Translations under genes and position numbers: made by a program | Assembly: GCA_030158725.1 (NCBI GenBank) | Contig: JAOASJ010000119.1 | Coordinates: 74,439 to 107,708, forward strand | Origin: Bacteroidia bacterium | Lineage (GTDB): Bacteria > Bacteroidota > Bacteroidia > NS11-12g > UBA955 | Reading direction: 5' to 3' | DNA length: 33,270 bases | Shown here: piece by piece, positions 17,281 to 26,228 of the stretch | How positions within the stretch are numbered: the first letter of the stretch is position 1 | How the letters are laid out: every line of letters starts with the position of its first letter | The notes under the pieces: model-generated | What the model was told of the DNA's origin: nothing | The model's input: the letters and a program-made list of their open reading frames with translations, nothing else | Database searches by the model: none

Positions 17281-17304
17281 ACATTGATAAAATCAAGACC
17301 TAAA

Positions 17305-18654
17305 ATGAAACACAAATTGAAATTAACTTTATTAGCGTTTGTAATACTATATTCTGGTATTCAAATTTCTGCACAAACTAAAGTTCAGACCACCGATTCA
17401 GGGTATGTACTGATCCGTAACGGCAGTCCTTATTATGTAAAGGGAGTCGGCGGAGAAGTTAATTTTGATAAAATGATTGCTATTGGCGCTAATTCATTTA
17501 GAACATGGGGAGTTGAAAATGCTCAAAAAGTTCTTGATGAAGCTCAGAAAAGAGGCTTAACCGTTATGTTGGGTTTGTGGTTACAGCATGAAAGACATGG
17601 CTTTGATTACAACAACAAAGAAAAAGTTAAATCTCAATTAGAATATTTTAAAAACGTAATCAAACAATTCAAAGACCATCCTGCTCTACTTATGTGGGGT
17701 GTTGGAAATGAACTTGATTTAGATTACACCAACCCGAATTGCTGGAATGCAGTGCAAGACATTGCTCAGTTTATTCATCAAATAGATCCTAATCACCCAA
17801 CCAGCACAGTAACCGCTGGTTTGGATTCTTTAGAAGTTCAATTTATAAAATCGAGGTGCCCAGATATAGATATCTATTCTATAAATACATACGGAAACAT
17901 AGCTGGAGTGCCACAAAATATCGCGAGATATGGTTGGAATGGCCCTTATATGATTACCGAGTGGGGACCTAATGGTCATTGGGAATCACCTCAAACAAAA
18001 TGGGGCGTTTCAATAGAACAAACCAGCACAGAAAAGACAACATCATACCTTACCAGGTATAAAGAATATATAGCACCCAACAAAAATTATTGCTTAGGCT
18101 CATATGCATTTTTATGGGGTGCAAAACAAGAGTATACGGAAACATGGTATGGCTTGTTTTCAAAAGACAATCTTCCAACTGAACCAATTGATGCCTTAGA
18201 GTTTGTATTCACTGGTAACTGGCCTAAAATGCCTGCACCTTCATTAATGGCAATGCGAGTAGATGGCAAAGATGCATTTTCAAGTATAAATTTAAAGGGT
18301 GGTGAGAAATACCCAGCATCGATAAAAATAGTTCTGCCTGATTCTATGCTTAATGCCAATGTAAATTTCGTTTGGCGCATTTTTGAAGAAAGTACAGATA
18401 AAAAATCAGGAGGCGATGTAGAAGCTGAAGCAACAGAATTAACAGGCTTAATTATTAAGGGTGGGAACAAATCTGATATTTTGTTTAGAGCACCCTTGCA
18501 AGCAGGTTCTTATAGGATTTTTGTCACAGTAATACATAATGGAAAAGTTGCTTATGCAAATATTCCATTTAAAGTCCTTGCACGTGAGGCTGGTGAAAAG
18601 CAATCACGTTTTATACAGTTGAAATATACAGATATGAAAGAATTTGAAAAATGA
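17305..18654 (+). CDS. Secreted clan GH-A glycoside hydrolase (GH2-TIM-barrel/GH158-like), probable beta-glucanase
   Basis: 449 residues from ATG 17305, with a Sec signal peptide (LTLLAFVILYSGIQISAQ) and no lipobox. The TIM barrel shows VKGVGGEVNFDKMIAIGANSFRTWG, GLWLQHERHGFDYNN, LLMWGVGNELD with the probable acid/base E136, SINTYGN, and MITEWGPNGHWE with the probable nucleophile E219. Two glutamates at the ends of strands 4 and 7 define clan GH-A retaining enzymes. A beta domain of about 120 residues follows. Such proteins are often labelled 'glycoside hydrolase family 2 TIM barrel'; the size and catalytic spacing also fit GH158 endo-beta-1,3-glucanases, which I cannot decide by eye. It overlaps the next gene by ATGA, so translation is coupled. 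Confidence 0.8.
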   Translation: MKHKLKLTLLAFVILYSGIQISAQTKVQTTDSGYVLIRNGSPYYVKGVGGEVNFDKMIAIGANSFRTWGVENAQKVLDEAQKRGLTVMLGLWLQHERHGFDYNNKEKVKSQLEYFKNVIKQFKDHPALLMWGVGNELDLDYTNPNCWNAVQDIAQFIHQIDPNHPTSTVTAGLDSLEVQFIKSRCPDIDIYSINTYGNIAGVPQNIARYGWNGPYMITEWGPNGHWESPQTKWGVSIEQTSTEKTTSYLTRYKEYIAPNKNYCLGSYAFLWGAKQEYTETWYGLFSKDNLPTEPIDALEFVFTGNWPKMPAPSLMAMRVDGKDAFSSINLKGGEKYPASIKIVLPDSMLNANVNFVWRIFEESTDKKSGGDVEAEATELTGLIIKGGNKSDILFRAPLQAGSYRIFVTVIHNGKVAYANIPFKVLAREAGEKQSRFIQLKYTDMKEFEK

Positions 18655-20549
18655 AAGTAAAAATCAATAAAATATTAGGTGCTGGATTGGTTTTAGCTTT
18701 AACTGGTTTGATTGGAACTGCAAATGCCCAAAGCAACGATTTGTTGAATTCTAAATTTAAGGATTCAATGAACAAAGCATACCGCAGTGATGTGAACTTT
18801 AATTTTAATAAGCCACTAGATATTCTTGAGAATTTAGAAATTAGTGGATATTATCGATTCATTACCAACTATAGACATCTTAGTGAAACTTACAGCCATT
18901 TAGACGCAAATAGAAACAATATCTTTGTTGGAGATGATAGCCAAATTCCTCAACTGATGGTGAATTTGAAAGGCTATGCAAGCAGTAAAGTTATGTTTGG
19001 TACAGACTTGTTTCTATGGACGCCAATGACAGGTGCTGGTGAGAAAGAAAATGTTAAGGGATTAAATCTAGGGGTTAGTTTATACGGAATGTTCTCAACC
19101 AGTTTGGGGAATTTTACAGTGCGCACTGGTGGTATCAATTGGTACACTTTGTCGCCATTTACATTCCAAGCCAATAAGGGGTATAACCGATACAGTTTAT
19201 TTGAACGCAATCCATGGGATCCTAACACATCAAAAGTAGATTCAAGGTATTCTGATTTTTATGGCTCAGGAGCTATTAATCAAGACCAAAGATGGGGTAA
19301 CCAAGCGTTTCATGGCTTAATTGTTGAAGGTGCTCAATTACCACATAATTTTTCTTTTAGTGCAATGGTAGGTAAAACACAATTCGATGGTGGATTGTCA
19401 TCTATTCCCAATACATCTGCTGGAGGAAGATTGAGTAAGTCATATTCAGGGTCAAACGGATTGCTGTCATTAAATACATTTAACAACGACAGTTATTTAG
19501 ATTCTTTAGGCAAACAGAAGGCAGGATTTAACATGGTGACGGGTGAAATTAAACATCAATTTAAACGTGTTAAATTATTTTCGGAGATAGGTATTGGAAG
19601 ACGTTATGCAGGAACCACTACTTCAAAATGGGGTGAAGCAATTTCTGTCAAAATTTCTGGAGATATTTTGAAAAAGGTTGCAACTGAATTTCATTTTTAT
19701 AGAATAAGTCCAAATGTATTTAACAACAGTTCTGTTTTTATAAATTCATCGATTCAGCAAACCGTTCAAACCAATGCAACCCAAACGCAACCAGTATTGA
19801 TTCCTGTGTCTAGTGCTTTATTGCCTATTGGTCAACTTTCAAACAACAGACAAGGTATTGAATTGAATGCCCAGCTAGATTTTGGTCGTTTGAAAAACTC
19901 AATTGGTTATTCAAATGCAATGGAATTGGATAAATTGTCACCAAAGATTACTTATACCCATGCATTTAATAATTTAGCATTGTCTAGATTTTGGAGATGG
20001 GATTTCCCAAGTGGGGTTGGGCCGTATAAAAACTTAAATAAAATTTACCGTTCAGTATTTGAAACAATGTATGTTACTGAATTGGATGCAGACGGCAAGC
20101 CATTGTATAGAAAGTACTTTAACACGATCGAATTAAATTCTAAATACAAAACAAAGTTGCTCAATAGAGAATTGTATCTGTTTTATTTAGGGTCAATTAA
20201 TTCTGTGCAAAATTTTGCAAGCCCATTTGTTGTGTTTAGTGAAAGGGCTTTAATGCGCGCATACTTCCATCAAGTTGAATCTTATTTGAAAATAAACCAT
20301 AGATTGGTGTGGACCAATTATGCAAGTTTTGAACGCATTATTGGAAATTATCAAACCGAGGTAAATTCGGATACACGTAGACCCAAGAATCAAAAGGGTT
20401 TAAGTTTAGCAACTGGATTTGATATACAATTAAGTAAGGGTGTCGGATTATACATAAGAGAGCGTTATATGCAATACAAAGACATGAGTTTTGCCTTAGA
20501 TAGGTATAAAGGATTTGAAACGACCATTGAATTAAAAGCTTTCTTTTAG
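18651..20549 (+). CDS. Outer-membrane beta-barrel protein of the glucan operon (first of two)
   Basis: 632 residues with a signal peptide (ILGAGLVLALTGLIGTANAQ). The rest alternates polar and aromatic residues in 10-12-residue strands (LEISGYYRFITNYRH, GTDLFLWTP, FSFSAMVGKTQFDG, IELNAQLDFGRLKNSIGYS) and ends in phenylalanine, so an outer-membrane barrel of porin type is likely. There is no TonB box, no plug domain and no CarboxypepD-like domain, so it is not SusC. I do not recognise a named family. A large W/Y-rich early part (about 95-230) could hold loops or a plug-like constriction. Its place directly after the glycosidase, with four-base overlap, suggests oligosaccharide passage or surface binding. 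Confidence 0.7.
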   Translation: MKVKINKILGAGLVLALTGLIGTANAQSNDLLNSKFKDSMNKAYRSDVNFNFNKPLDILENLEISGYYRFITNYRHLSETYSHLDANRNNIFVGDDSQIPQLMVNLKGYASSKVMFGTDLFLWTPMTGAGEKENVKGLNLGVSLYGMFSTSLGNFTVRTGGINWYTLSPFTFQANKGYNRYSLFERNPWDPNTSKVDSRYSDFYGSGAINQDQRWGNQAFHGLIVEGAQLPHNFSFSAMVGKTQFDGGLSSIPNTSAGGRLSKSYSGSNGLLSLNTFNNDSYLDSLGKQKAGFNMVTGEIKHQFKRVKLFSEIGIGRRYAGTTTSKWGEAISVKISGDILKKVATEFHFYRISPNVFNNSSVFINSSIQQTVQTNATQTQPVLIPVSSALLPIGQLSNNRQGIELNAQLDFGRLKNSIGYSNAMELDKLSPKITYTHAFNNLALSRFWRWDFPSGVGPYKNLNKIYRSVFETMYVTELDADGKPLYRKYFNTIELNSKYKTKLLNRELYLFYLGSINSVQNFASPFVVFSERALMRAYFHQVESYLKINHRLVWTNYASFERIIGNYQTEVNSDTRRPKNQKGLSLATGFDIQLSKGVGLYIRERYMQYKDMSFALDRYKGFETTIELKAFF

Positions 20550-20605
20550 GAAGTATATAAGAAGAGAAAAAAATATAGACATTGTCAATATAATTAAAAA
20601 CGAAA

Positions 20606-22339
20606 GTGAACTTAAATAGAAAATATAAAAAATCTGGATTAAAACTAGGCATATTGATTGCCATAGGATTGACCGTATTTAATGTAAATGCACAGAAGGA
20701 CCGCAAAGTAAGTTTTGTTGGTGGTGCGCGTTCATTAATGAACAGCAATTCGTTAATTGTAAACGATACAATTGCTGATACAAGCACTGTGAAACGCAAA
20801 AACGGAGGTTATGCACTGCTAGACCTTGGTGTGAACATTAAACCAAATAAAAACACCGAGATTATGGGAATGTTCCGCATAAGAAATGAGTATGGCGGAT
20901 TTTGGGGCTCAGGTGTAAGTTTTGACGTAAGACAATTATGGATTAAAGGTGTAGTTGCTAATGCACTTCGTTATCAATTGGGTGATTTGAATTTAAAACA
21001 AACCCAATTTACATTATACAACCACCACTCTGACCAATTGGATTCACTTCCTAGTATTTTCAATTTGCAAAAAAACATTGTTTCTTATGAAAGATTCTAC
21101 ATGGGTAATAACAGTTGGAGAATGCAAGGAGCTAGTGTTGATTTTGGATTTACATTCTCTAAATATTTAAAGGAAGTTAATGTCAATGCCTTCTTAACAA
21201 GATTGAATGCTACTGACTTTGCAAATATCAACGACCGTTTGATGAGGGCCTTAACTCTACAAATAGTTCAAAGTAAAAATTTTTATTTAGCCTACAACAA
21301 CAACACAGTATTTGATGTAAAAGGAACCGTAAAGAACGATAACCTTTTTAAGAATTCTGTCAATACTGTAGACTTTAAATACTATCAAAAAATTGGAAAA
21401 GAGAATCTTTTGATAGCTGGAGAACTTGGTCAAAGCAATTACCAATATTCTGCAGATACTTTAGCTCCAAAACTAAACGATTACTTTATGCATTTTTATG
21501 CACAAATGAAAGTTTCGAATTTTAATGCAACTCTTGGATTTTTAAGTGTAGGACCAGATTTTAGAAGCATAGGTTCTCAAAGTAAAGATGTCAATTACAA
21601 TGCACAAACTGTTTTTTATAACCGTTATACCAATGCACAAGTTCAAAGACCAGTTGCTTTAATTGATTTAATTGGCAACGAAAATATTTACAACAGAACT
21701 ATCAGCAATTCATTAATGACGCCAAGTCAAATATACAATACCATTTCTCCATTTGGAATGGCCACATTTAATAGACAAGGGGCTTATGTTAGGGTTCAAT
21801 ATAAGACCAAACAAAAAATTGAATTGAATGCTGAATACCAAAGTTTAAAAGAAATAAGAGGTCAGGGATCAAATTCGCTAAGAGAGTTTTCTCAAACTAA
21901 GGTATATGCTTATTTGCCTCTTCATGAAATATTAGGACTAAAAAGACATTTGAGTATTCAAGCTTCAAATAAAATGCAAACGGCAAAAAGAAACAGCCAA
22001 GAAACCATTGAAAATGTGGATTTGAAAATGAATCAAATGAGTGTGGGACTTAAGTGGGAATTTAGTGATGGCTTTGAATTGTTAGGAGGTTTGGTAAATC
22101 AGACCAATAAAGGAGTAGATTTTATAGCCGATAGAAATTCATACTCAGAAGTTATTTATTTCCATCAAAACAATTTGAATCTAAGTCAGCAAATAAAGGC
22201 AGTTGGATTGCGTTATAATTTTAGTCCGAAAGTTTATTTAGCCATACTTTATCAGCAAAGCGCTTATAAAGATCAAACAAAAACAAATGCGAATTTTAAC
22301 ATGAATCAATTAGGAGTTATTTACAGTATTACACTATAA
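20606..22339 (+). CDS. Outer-membrane beta-barrel protein of the glucan operon (second of two), GTG start
   Basis: 577 residues. The only start that keeps the signal peptide (LKLGILIAIGLTVFNVNAQ) is GTG 20606, 56 bases after the preceding stop. Barrel-like strands are regular (TEIMGMFRIRNEYGGFWGSG, VSFDVRQLWIKGVV, LRYQLGDLNLKQT, AVGLRYNFSPKVYLAILYQ) and the protein ends in ITL. The segment R-I-R-N-E-Y-G ... RYQLGD resembles early strands of alginate-export-type porins only in style. No plug, TonB box or SusC motif is seen. It is not closely similar to the preceding barrel protein, so the two are not a simple duplication. Function is unknown; a glycan porin or scaffold is inferred from context. 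Confidence 0.7.
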   Translation: MNLNRKYKKSGLKLGILIAIGLTVFNVNAQKDRKVSFVGGARSLMNSNSLIVNDTIADTSTVKRKNGGYALLDLGVNIKPNKNTEIMGMFRIRNEYGGFWGSGVSFDVRQLWIKGVVANALRYQLGDLNLKQTQFTLYNHHSDQLDSLPSIFNLQKNIVSYERFYMGNNSWRMQGASVDFGFTFSKYLKEVNVNAFLTRLNATDFANINDRLMRALTLQIVQSKNFYLAYNNNTVFDVKGTVKNDNLFKNSVNTVDFKYYQKIGKENLLIAGELGQSNYQYSADTLAPKLNDYFMHFYAQMKVSNFNATLGFLSVGPDFRSIGSQSKDVNYNAQTVFYNRYTNAQVQRPVALIDLIGNENIYNRTISNSLMTPSQIYNTISPFGMATFNRQGAYVRVQYKTKQKIELNAEYQSLKEIRGQGSNSLREFSQTKVYAYLPLHEILGLKRHLSIQASNKMQTAKRNSQETIENVDLKMNQMSVGLKWEFSDGFELLGGLVNQTNKGVDFIADRNSYSEVIYFHQNNLNLSQQIKAVGLRYNFSPKVYLAILYQQSAYKDQTKTNANFNMNQLGVIYSITL

Positions 22340-22340
22340 T

Positions 22341-23342
22341 ATGAAACAAAAAATTATCTTACTTTCTTTTTTGGTATTAAGCCTAGCAGCTTGCAGAAAA
22401 GACAACAAAATAGATGGTCCAAGTATTGCTGAAATCTACAGCAATTTTAAATTATTGGATCCGTTCAAAGCAAGTAAAGATTCTGTAGATTTTAAAACCT
22501 CAGAAACAGTTTTCTTTTCTGCTTCTTTTAATAAAATAGTTACTTGGGAAATTAGCATTGAAGGACAAACGTCTAAAGCGAAAAAAATCATAAGCGGACA
22601 AAGCAGAATAATTGCTTTGAACAATGCACTATGGAATGGTTCTACGACAAACTTCCCAATGTTTAAAGCAGAGAAGTGCATAGCGACATTAAAAATCGCT
22701 GATGTTGCTGATTCGTTTATGGTGAATGTTAATGTTAAAAACCCAAAAGTTAATGATGGTTTTATCATAGCTGATTTTGAAACAGGACTGAAAACATCTT
22801 GGACGAAGTTCTTTCAATCTGGCGCCAATATGGATTGCAAAGTAAAAACAGATAACTTGGCTCCAGAAGGAGGTAGTTATTTAAATATGGCAGGGACTGT
22901 GAATTGGGACTATCTAATTGGTTTGGTCGATTTTCCAGCTTCAGCATACAATTCAGCTGTTACTTTTCCGCTTAATACAAATCCAGATGCAGTTTATTTT
23001 AATTGTTTAATTTATGGTACAAGTAGCGCGAATCCATCTTTGGTCTTATTCCAATTTAAAGAAGATGAAAACAGTGATGGAACTTTCTCGGCTAGCAATG
23101 AAGATGAATACGACTATCAAATAACAGTAGATTGGGAGGGATGGAAATTAATTTCAATTAAATATTCTGACATCGTTACTTTGGTTAATGGAAATCCTGC
23201 AACTCCAAAAGGTAACGGTCTCCATAATCCAAATAAATTAAGTAAAATATCCATGTTGCACTTGGCAAATCCCAACAATGGTTTTGCAAGTACTAAATTG
23301 GATTATTTGATGTTTTCAAACAACAAACCACTTGAACCGTGA
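22341..23342 (+). CDS. Lipoprotein with Ig-like and carbohydrate-binding-like domains
   Basis: 333 residues, starting one base after the preceding stop. MKQKIILLSFLVLSLAAC is a lipoprotein signal with the cysteine at residue 18. Residues about 30-135 look Ig-like (ETVFFSASFNKIVTWEISIEG, ATLKIADVADSFMVNVNVK). Residues about 140-330 form a beta-sandwich opening with FIIADFETGLKTSWTKFF and closing with a strand LDYLMFSNN, the arrangement of galactose-binding-like CBMs. It includes an acidic EDENSDGTF segment that could bind calcium. It is a candidate surface glycan-binding protein, filling the place SusE/SusF-type lipoproteins take in Sus loci, though not recognisably homologous. Confidence 0.72.
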   Translation: MKQKIILLSFLVLSLAACRKDNKIDGPSIAEIYSNFKLLDPFKASKDSVDFKTSETVFFSASFNKIVTWEISIEGQTSKAKKIISGQSRIIALNNALWNGSTTNFPMFKAEKCIATLKIADVADSFMVNVNVKNPKVNDGFIIADFETGLKTSWTKFFQSGANMDCKVKTDNLAPEGGSYLNMAGTVNWDYLIGLVDFPASAYNSAVTFPLNTNPDAVYFNCLIYGTSSANPSLVLFQFKEDENSDGTFSASNEDEYDYQITVDWEGWKLISIKYSDIVTLVNGNPATPKGNGLHNPNKLSKISMLHLANPNNGFASTKLDYLMFSNNKPLEP

Positions 23343-24004
23343 GTAAATATATTAAGTTCTGCTTTGGTCTCGCTTGTTTAGCTCTTTTGGGGGCTTGTAA
23401 CAGCTTTGTGCAAGTTCAGGATAGATCTTTGTACAACGAAGTAGCAATTGTCGATAGCAACGAAATTGATGGCTTTAAAGCCGTATACATTTTTAATAAT
23501 GATTTTGATAAAAGTGTTTGGGTTTCACCTGAAGTGCAATGTGTTCAATTAGCAACGGAAAAAGTAAATGTTTTTTCAGGCTCGGCAGGATTGAAAGTAA
23601 CTTGGGATAAAATTGCAGGCAATTGCAAATGGATAGGCATTGGATTTGGTTGGAACAATTGGATGTCAAAAGACATTTCGGACTTAAAAGACAATTCAGC
23701 TGTTCAAATGAAAGTTAAGTCAGCAAAAGGTTCATTTAAGAATTTGCCAGTTGCATTTGCCTTTGAAGATTATTCTGGCGTTCAATGCTATTATGGTTTT
23801 AATTATTCTTTAGCAGCCGGTGAATTTACCGATTCGACATGGACTACTGTTCTAATACCTTTATCAAAATTTCCATTTGAAGCTAGGGACTTTGATTTGG
23901 AAAGAGTGAAGCAATTTATAATTCAATTAGAAGGAGATGGCAATATATATTTGGATGAAATTAAATTTATTAAACTTGAAGATGAGAAAGTTATTCGTTC
24001 TTAG
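23339..24004 (+). CDS. Lipoprotein with a single carbohydrate-binding-like domain, GTG start
   Basis: 221 residues. The start is GTG 23339, overlapping the previous stop as GTGA; this keeps the lipoprotein signal (FCFGLACLALLGAC, cysteine at residue 20). The rest is one beta-sandwich (about 45-215): VYIFNNDFDKSVW, GLKVTWDKIAGNCKWIGIGFGWNNW, SAVQMKVKSAKG, PVAFAFEDYSG and a final GNIYLDEIKFIKL strand. This is the shape of CBM11-like or CIA30-like galactose-binding folds. Exposed W/Y residues would suit glucan binding. Its end overlaps the GH3 gene start by 23 bases, which implies translational coupling. Confidence 0.72.
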   Translation: MSKYIKFCFGLACLALLGACNSFVQVQDRSLYNEVAIVDSNEIDGFKAVYIFNNDFDKSVWVSPEVQCVQLATEKVNVFSGSAGLKVTWDKIAGNCKWIGIGFGWNNWMSKDISDLKDNSAVQMKVKSAKGSFKNLPVAFAFEDYSGVQCYYGFNYSLAAGEFTDSTWTTVLIPLSKFPFEARDFDLERVKQFIIQLEGDGNIYLDEIKFIKLEDEKVIRS

Positions 24005-26228
24005 TTTATTGGTTTCTTTACCTTGGGTATGTTTGTCCCAAAATTTCTTATCAAATAAACAAATTGACTCTATAATTTCTTTGATGAGTCCTGAAGAAAA
24101 AGCAGGACAAATGACACAAATAGATTTGGGTGTTATTGCTGAAGGTGGTATCTGTAATTTGGTGCAGCCGCAAGCTTTAAATTTAGACAAACTAAAAACA
24201 GCAATTCAGAAATACCATATTGGATCAATTTTAAATGTTGGTTGTGGAAGTGGTACCATCTCACTTGAGAGTTGGCACAAAATTATCAACACCATTTTCG
24301 AGCAAAACAAGAAGTATAGCCATTTAAATATTCCCATAATTTATGGTATTGATGCCATACATGGCGCCAATTATACAATGGGCGCAACGTTATTTCCACA
24401 ACAGATTGGACAAGCTGCAACTTGGAATCCAGGCCTTGTAAAAAAGATGTATCAAATTACAGCTTATGAAACAAGAGCAAGTGGTATACCTTGGAATTTT
24501 TCGCCAGTTTTAGATTTAGGCAGAATGCCACTATGGTCGCGCTTCTTTGAAACATTTGGTGAAGATGTTTATCTCGCAAAGCAAATGTCAAGAGTTGCCA
24601 TTCAAGGTATACAGAATAATGGAGTTAATGGTCCATATCAGGTTGCTTCTTGTATGAAACACTTCTTGGGTTATAGTATGCCTTTAAGTGGAAAAGACAG
24701 AACGCCTGCTTGGATTTCTGACCGTGAATTGAGGGAGTATTTTTTGCCAAGTTTTAGAGAAGCAATTAATCAAGGAGCTAAAACAGTTATGATTAATTCA
24801 GGTGAAATTAACGGAACACCTGTGCATGTAAACCATGATATTTTGACCACCTTGTTAAGGGATGAATTAGGCTTTAAAGGGGTTGCTGTAACAGATTGGG
24901 AAGATGTCTATAAATTGGTTAACATTCATAGAGTGGCAGCCACCAAAAAGGAAGCTGTGAAAATGGCTATAATGGCTGGGATAGATATGAGCATGACACC
25001 CAATGATTTTGAATTCACTGAGCTTTTGGTAGAATTAATTAAAGAAGGTTCTATTCCTATGTCGCGCATAGATGCTTCGGTTAGGAGGATATTGAATTTG
25101 AAAAATGAAATGGGCTTGTTTCAATTTAAGAAAATCTCTAAAGATTTATATCCTTTGTTTGGTTCAGCAGAGCATGCCCAGCAAAGTTATAACTTGGCTG
25201 TAGAGAGCATGACTTTGTTAAAGAATACAAACAATGCTTTACCTATAAATTCTTCGGCTGAAAAAGTATTGGTTTGCGGTCCAGCTGCCAACAGTTTAAA
25301 TTTATTAAATGGCGCGTGGACACACACATGGCAAGGGTTAGATGCAAGATTTAACACCAAAGGTAAACTAAGTGTGGTGGATGCTATGAAGCTTGTTAAT
25401 GCGAAGAATGTTACTTATGTCCAAGGATCTAGCATAGATAGTGTACTAGATATTGAAGCTTGTATTCAAGCAGCCAAAACGGTTGATAAAATAGTGGTTT
25501 GTTTGGGTGAAACACCTTGCACAGAATTGCCGGGAAATATTGATAATTTGGATTTAACCTTAGCTCAGAAAACTTTAGTAAAGCGTTTAAAAGAATTGAA
25601 TAAACCTATAGTTTTGGTGTGCTGCTTTAACCGACCAAGAATCATAAAAGATATTGCTGGACTAGCTGATGCAATCTTGTACGCATATTTGCCAGGCGAT
25701 GAGGGTGGACGGGCTATTTCGGATTGTTTGTTTGGGGTAAAAAACCCAAGTGGTAAATTGCCATTTACTTACCCATCAAATCAGAATGCATTGATTCATT
25801 ATGACCGCAAACAATCTGAAGATTTAGATGTTGATTTTTCAATGAATGCTTATAGACCACAATTTGATTTTGGATTCGGTTTGAGTTATACTCAATTTGA
25901 GTTTTCAGATTTAAGCGTTAGCAAGGATACTTTAAATGACTTTGATTCTATAGTAATAAAAGTTAATGTGAAGAATGTTGGAAGCAGGGCAGGGCAGGAA
26001 GTTGTGCAATTGTATTACAGTGATTTGTTCGCTAGCATAACGCCTTCGGTGAAAAAGCTAATGGCATTTTCGAAACTTGCTTTTGAGCCAAACGAAACAA
26101 AAACAGTTTATTTTTCAATACACAAAAGCGATTTGTCTTTTGTAAATAAGGAATTACAAGTAGTTACAGAATCAGGAGAATTCGACTTAATAATTAACAA
26201 TCAAAAAAAACGCATTTATGTCAATTAA
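23982..26228 (+). CDS. Glycoside hydrolase family 3 beta-glucosidase
   Basis: 748 residues from ATG 23982, chosen because MRKLFVLSLLVSLPWVCLSQ is a Sec signal peptide; an in-frame ATG at 23937 is buried in the preceding gene. Order: GH3 N-terminal barrel (about 25-375) with IIYGIDAIHGANY, CMKHFLGYSMP and KGVAVTDWEDVY, where D305 is the nucleophile; GH3 C-terminal domain (about 405-610) with GETPCTELPGNIDNLDL, where E515 is the likely acid/base; and a fibronectin III-like tail (about 645-748) with GFGLSYTQFEF. It should release glucose from beta-linked gluco-oligosaccharides, most likely in the periplasm. The linkage preference cannot be read. It overlaps the next gene by 11 bases. Confidence 0.94.
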   Translation: MRKLFVLSLLVSLPWVCLSQNFLSNKQIDSIISLMSPEEKAGQMTQIDLGVIAEGGICNLVQPQALNLDKLKTAIQKYHIGSILNVGCGSGTISLESWHKIINTIFEQNKKYSHLNIPIIYGIDAIHGANYTMGATLFPQQIGQAATWNPGLVKKMYQITAYETRASGIPWNFSPVLDLGRMPLWSRFFETFGEDVYLAKQMSRVAIQGIQNNGVNGPYQVASCMKHFLGYSMPLSGKDRTPAWISDRELREYFLPSFREAINQGAKTVMINSGEINGTPVHVNHDILTTLLRDELGFKGVAVTDWEDVYKLVNIHRVAATKKEAVKMAIMAGIDMSMTPNDFEFTELLVELIKEGSIPMSRIDASVRRILNLKNEMGLFQFKKISKDLYPLFGSAEHAQQSYNLAVESMTLLKNTNNALPINSSAEKVLVCGPAANSLNLLNGAWTHTWQGLDARFNTKGKLSVVDAMKLVNAKNVTYVQGSSIDSVLDIEACIQAAKTVDKIVVCLGETPCTELPGNIDNLDLTLAQKTLVKRLKELNKPIVLVCCFNRPRIIKDIAGLADAILYAYLPGDEGGRAISDCLFGVKNPSGKLPFTYPSNQNALIHYDRKQSEDLDVDFSMNAYRPQFDFGFGLSYTQFEFSDLSVSKDTLNDFDSIVIKVNVKNVGSRAGQEVVQLYYSDLFASITPSVKKLMAFSKLAFEPNETKTVYFSIHKSDLSFVNKELQVVTESGEFDLIINNQKKRIYVN

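Noticed and set aside
20338-20799. 153-codon minus-strand open frame across the gap between the two barrel genes
   Set aside because: It is antisense to two well-supported genes and has no domain-like sequence.
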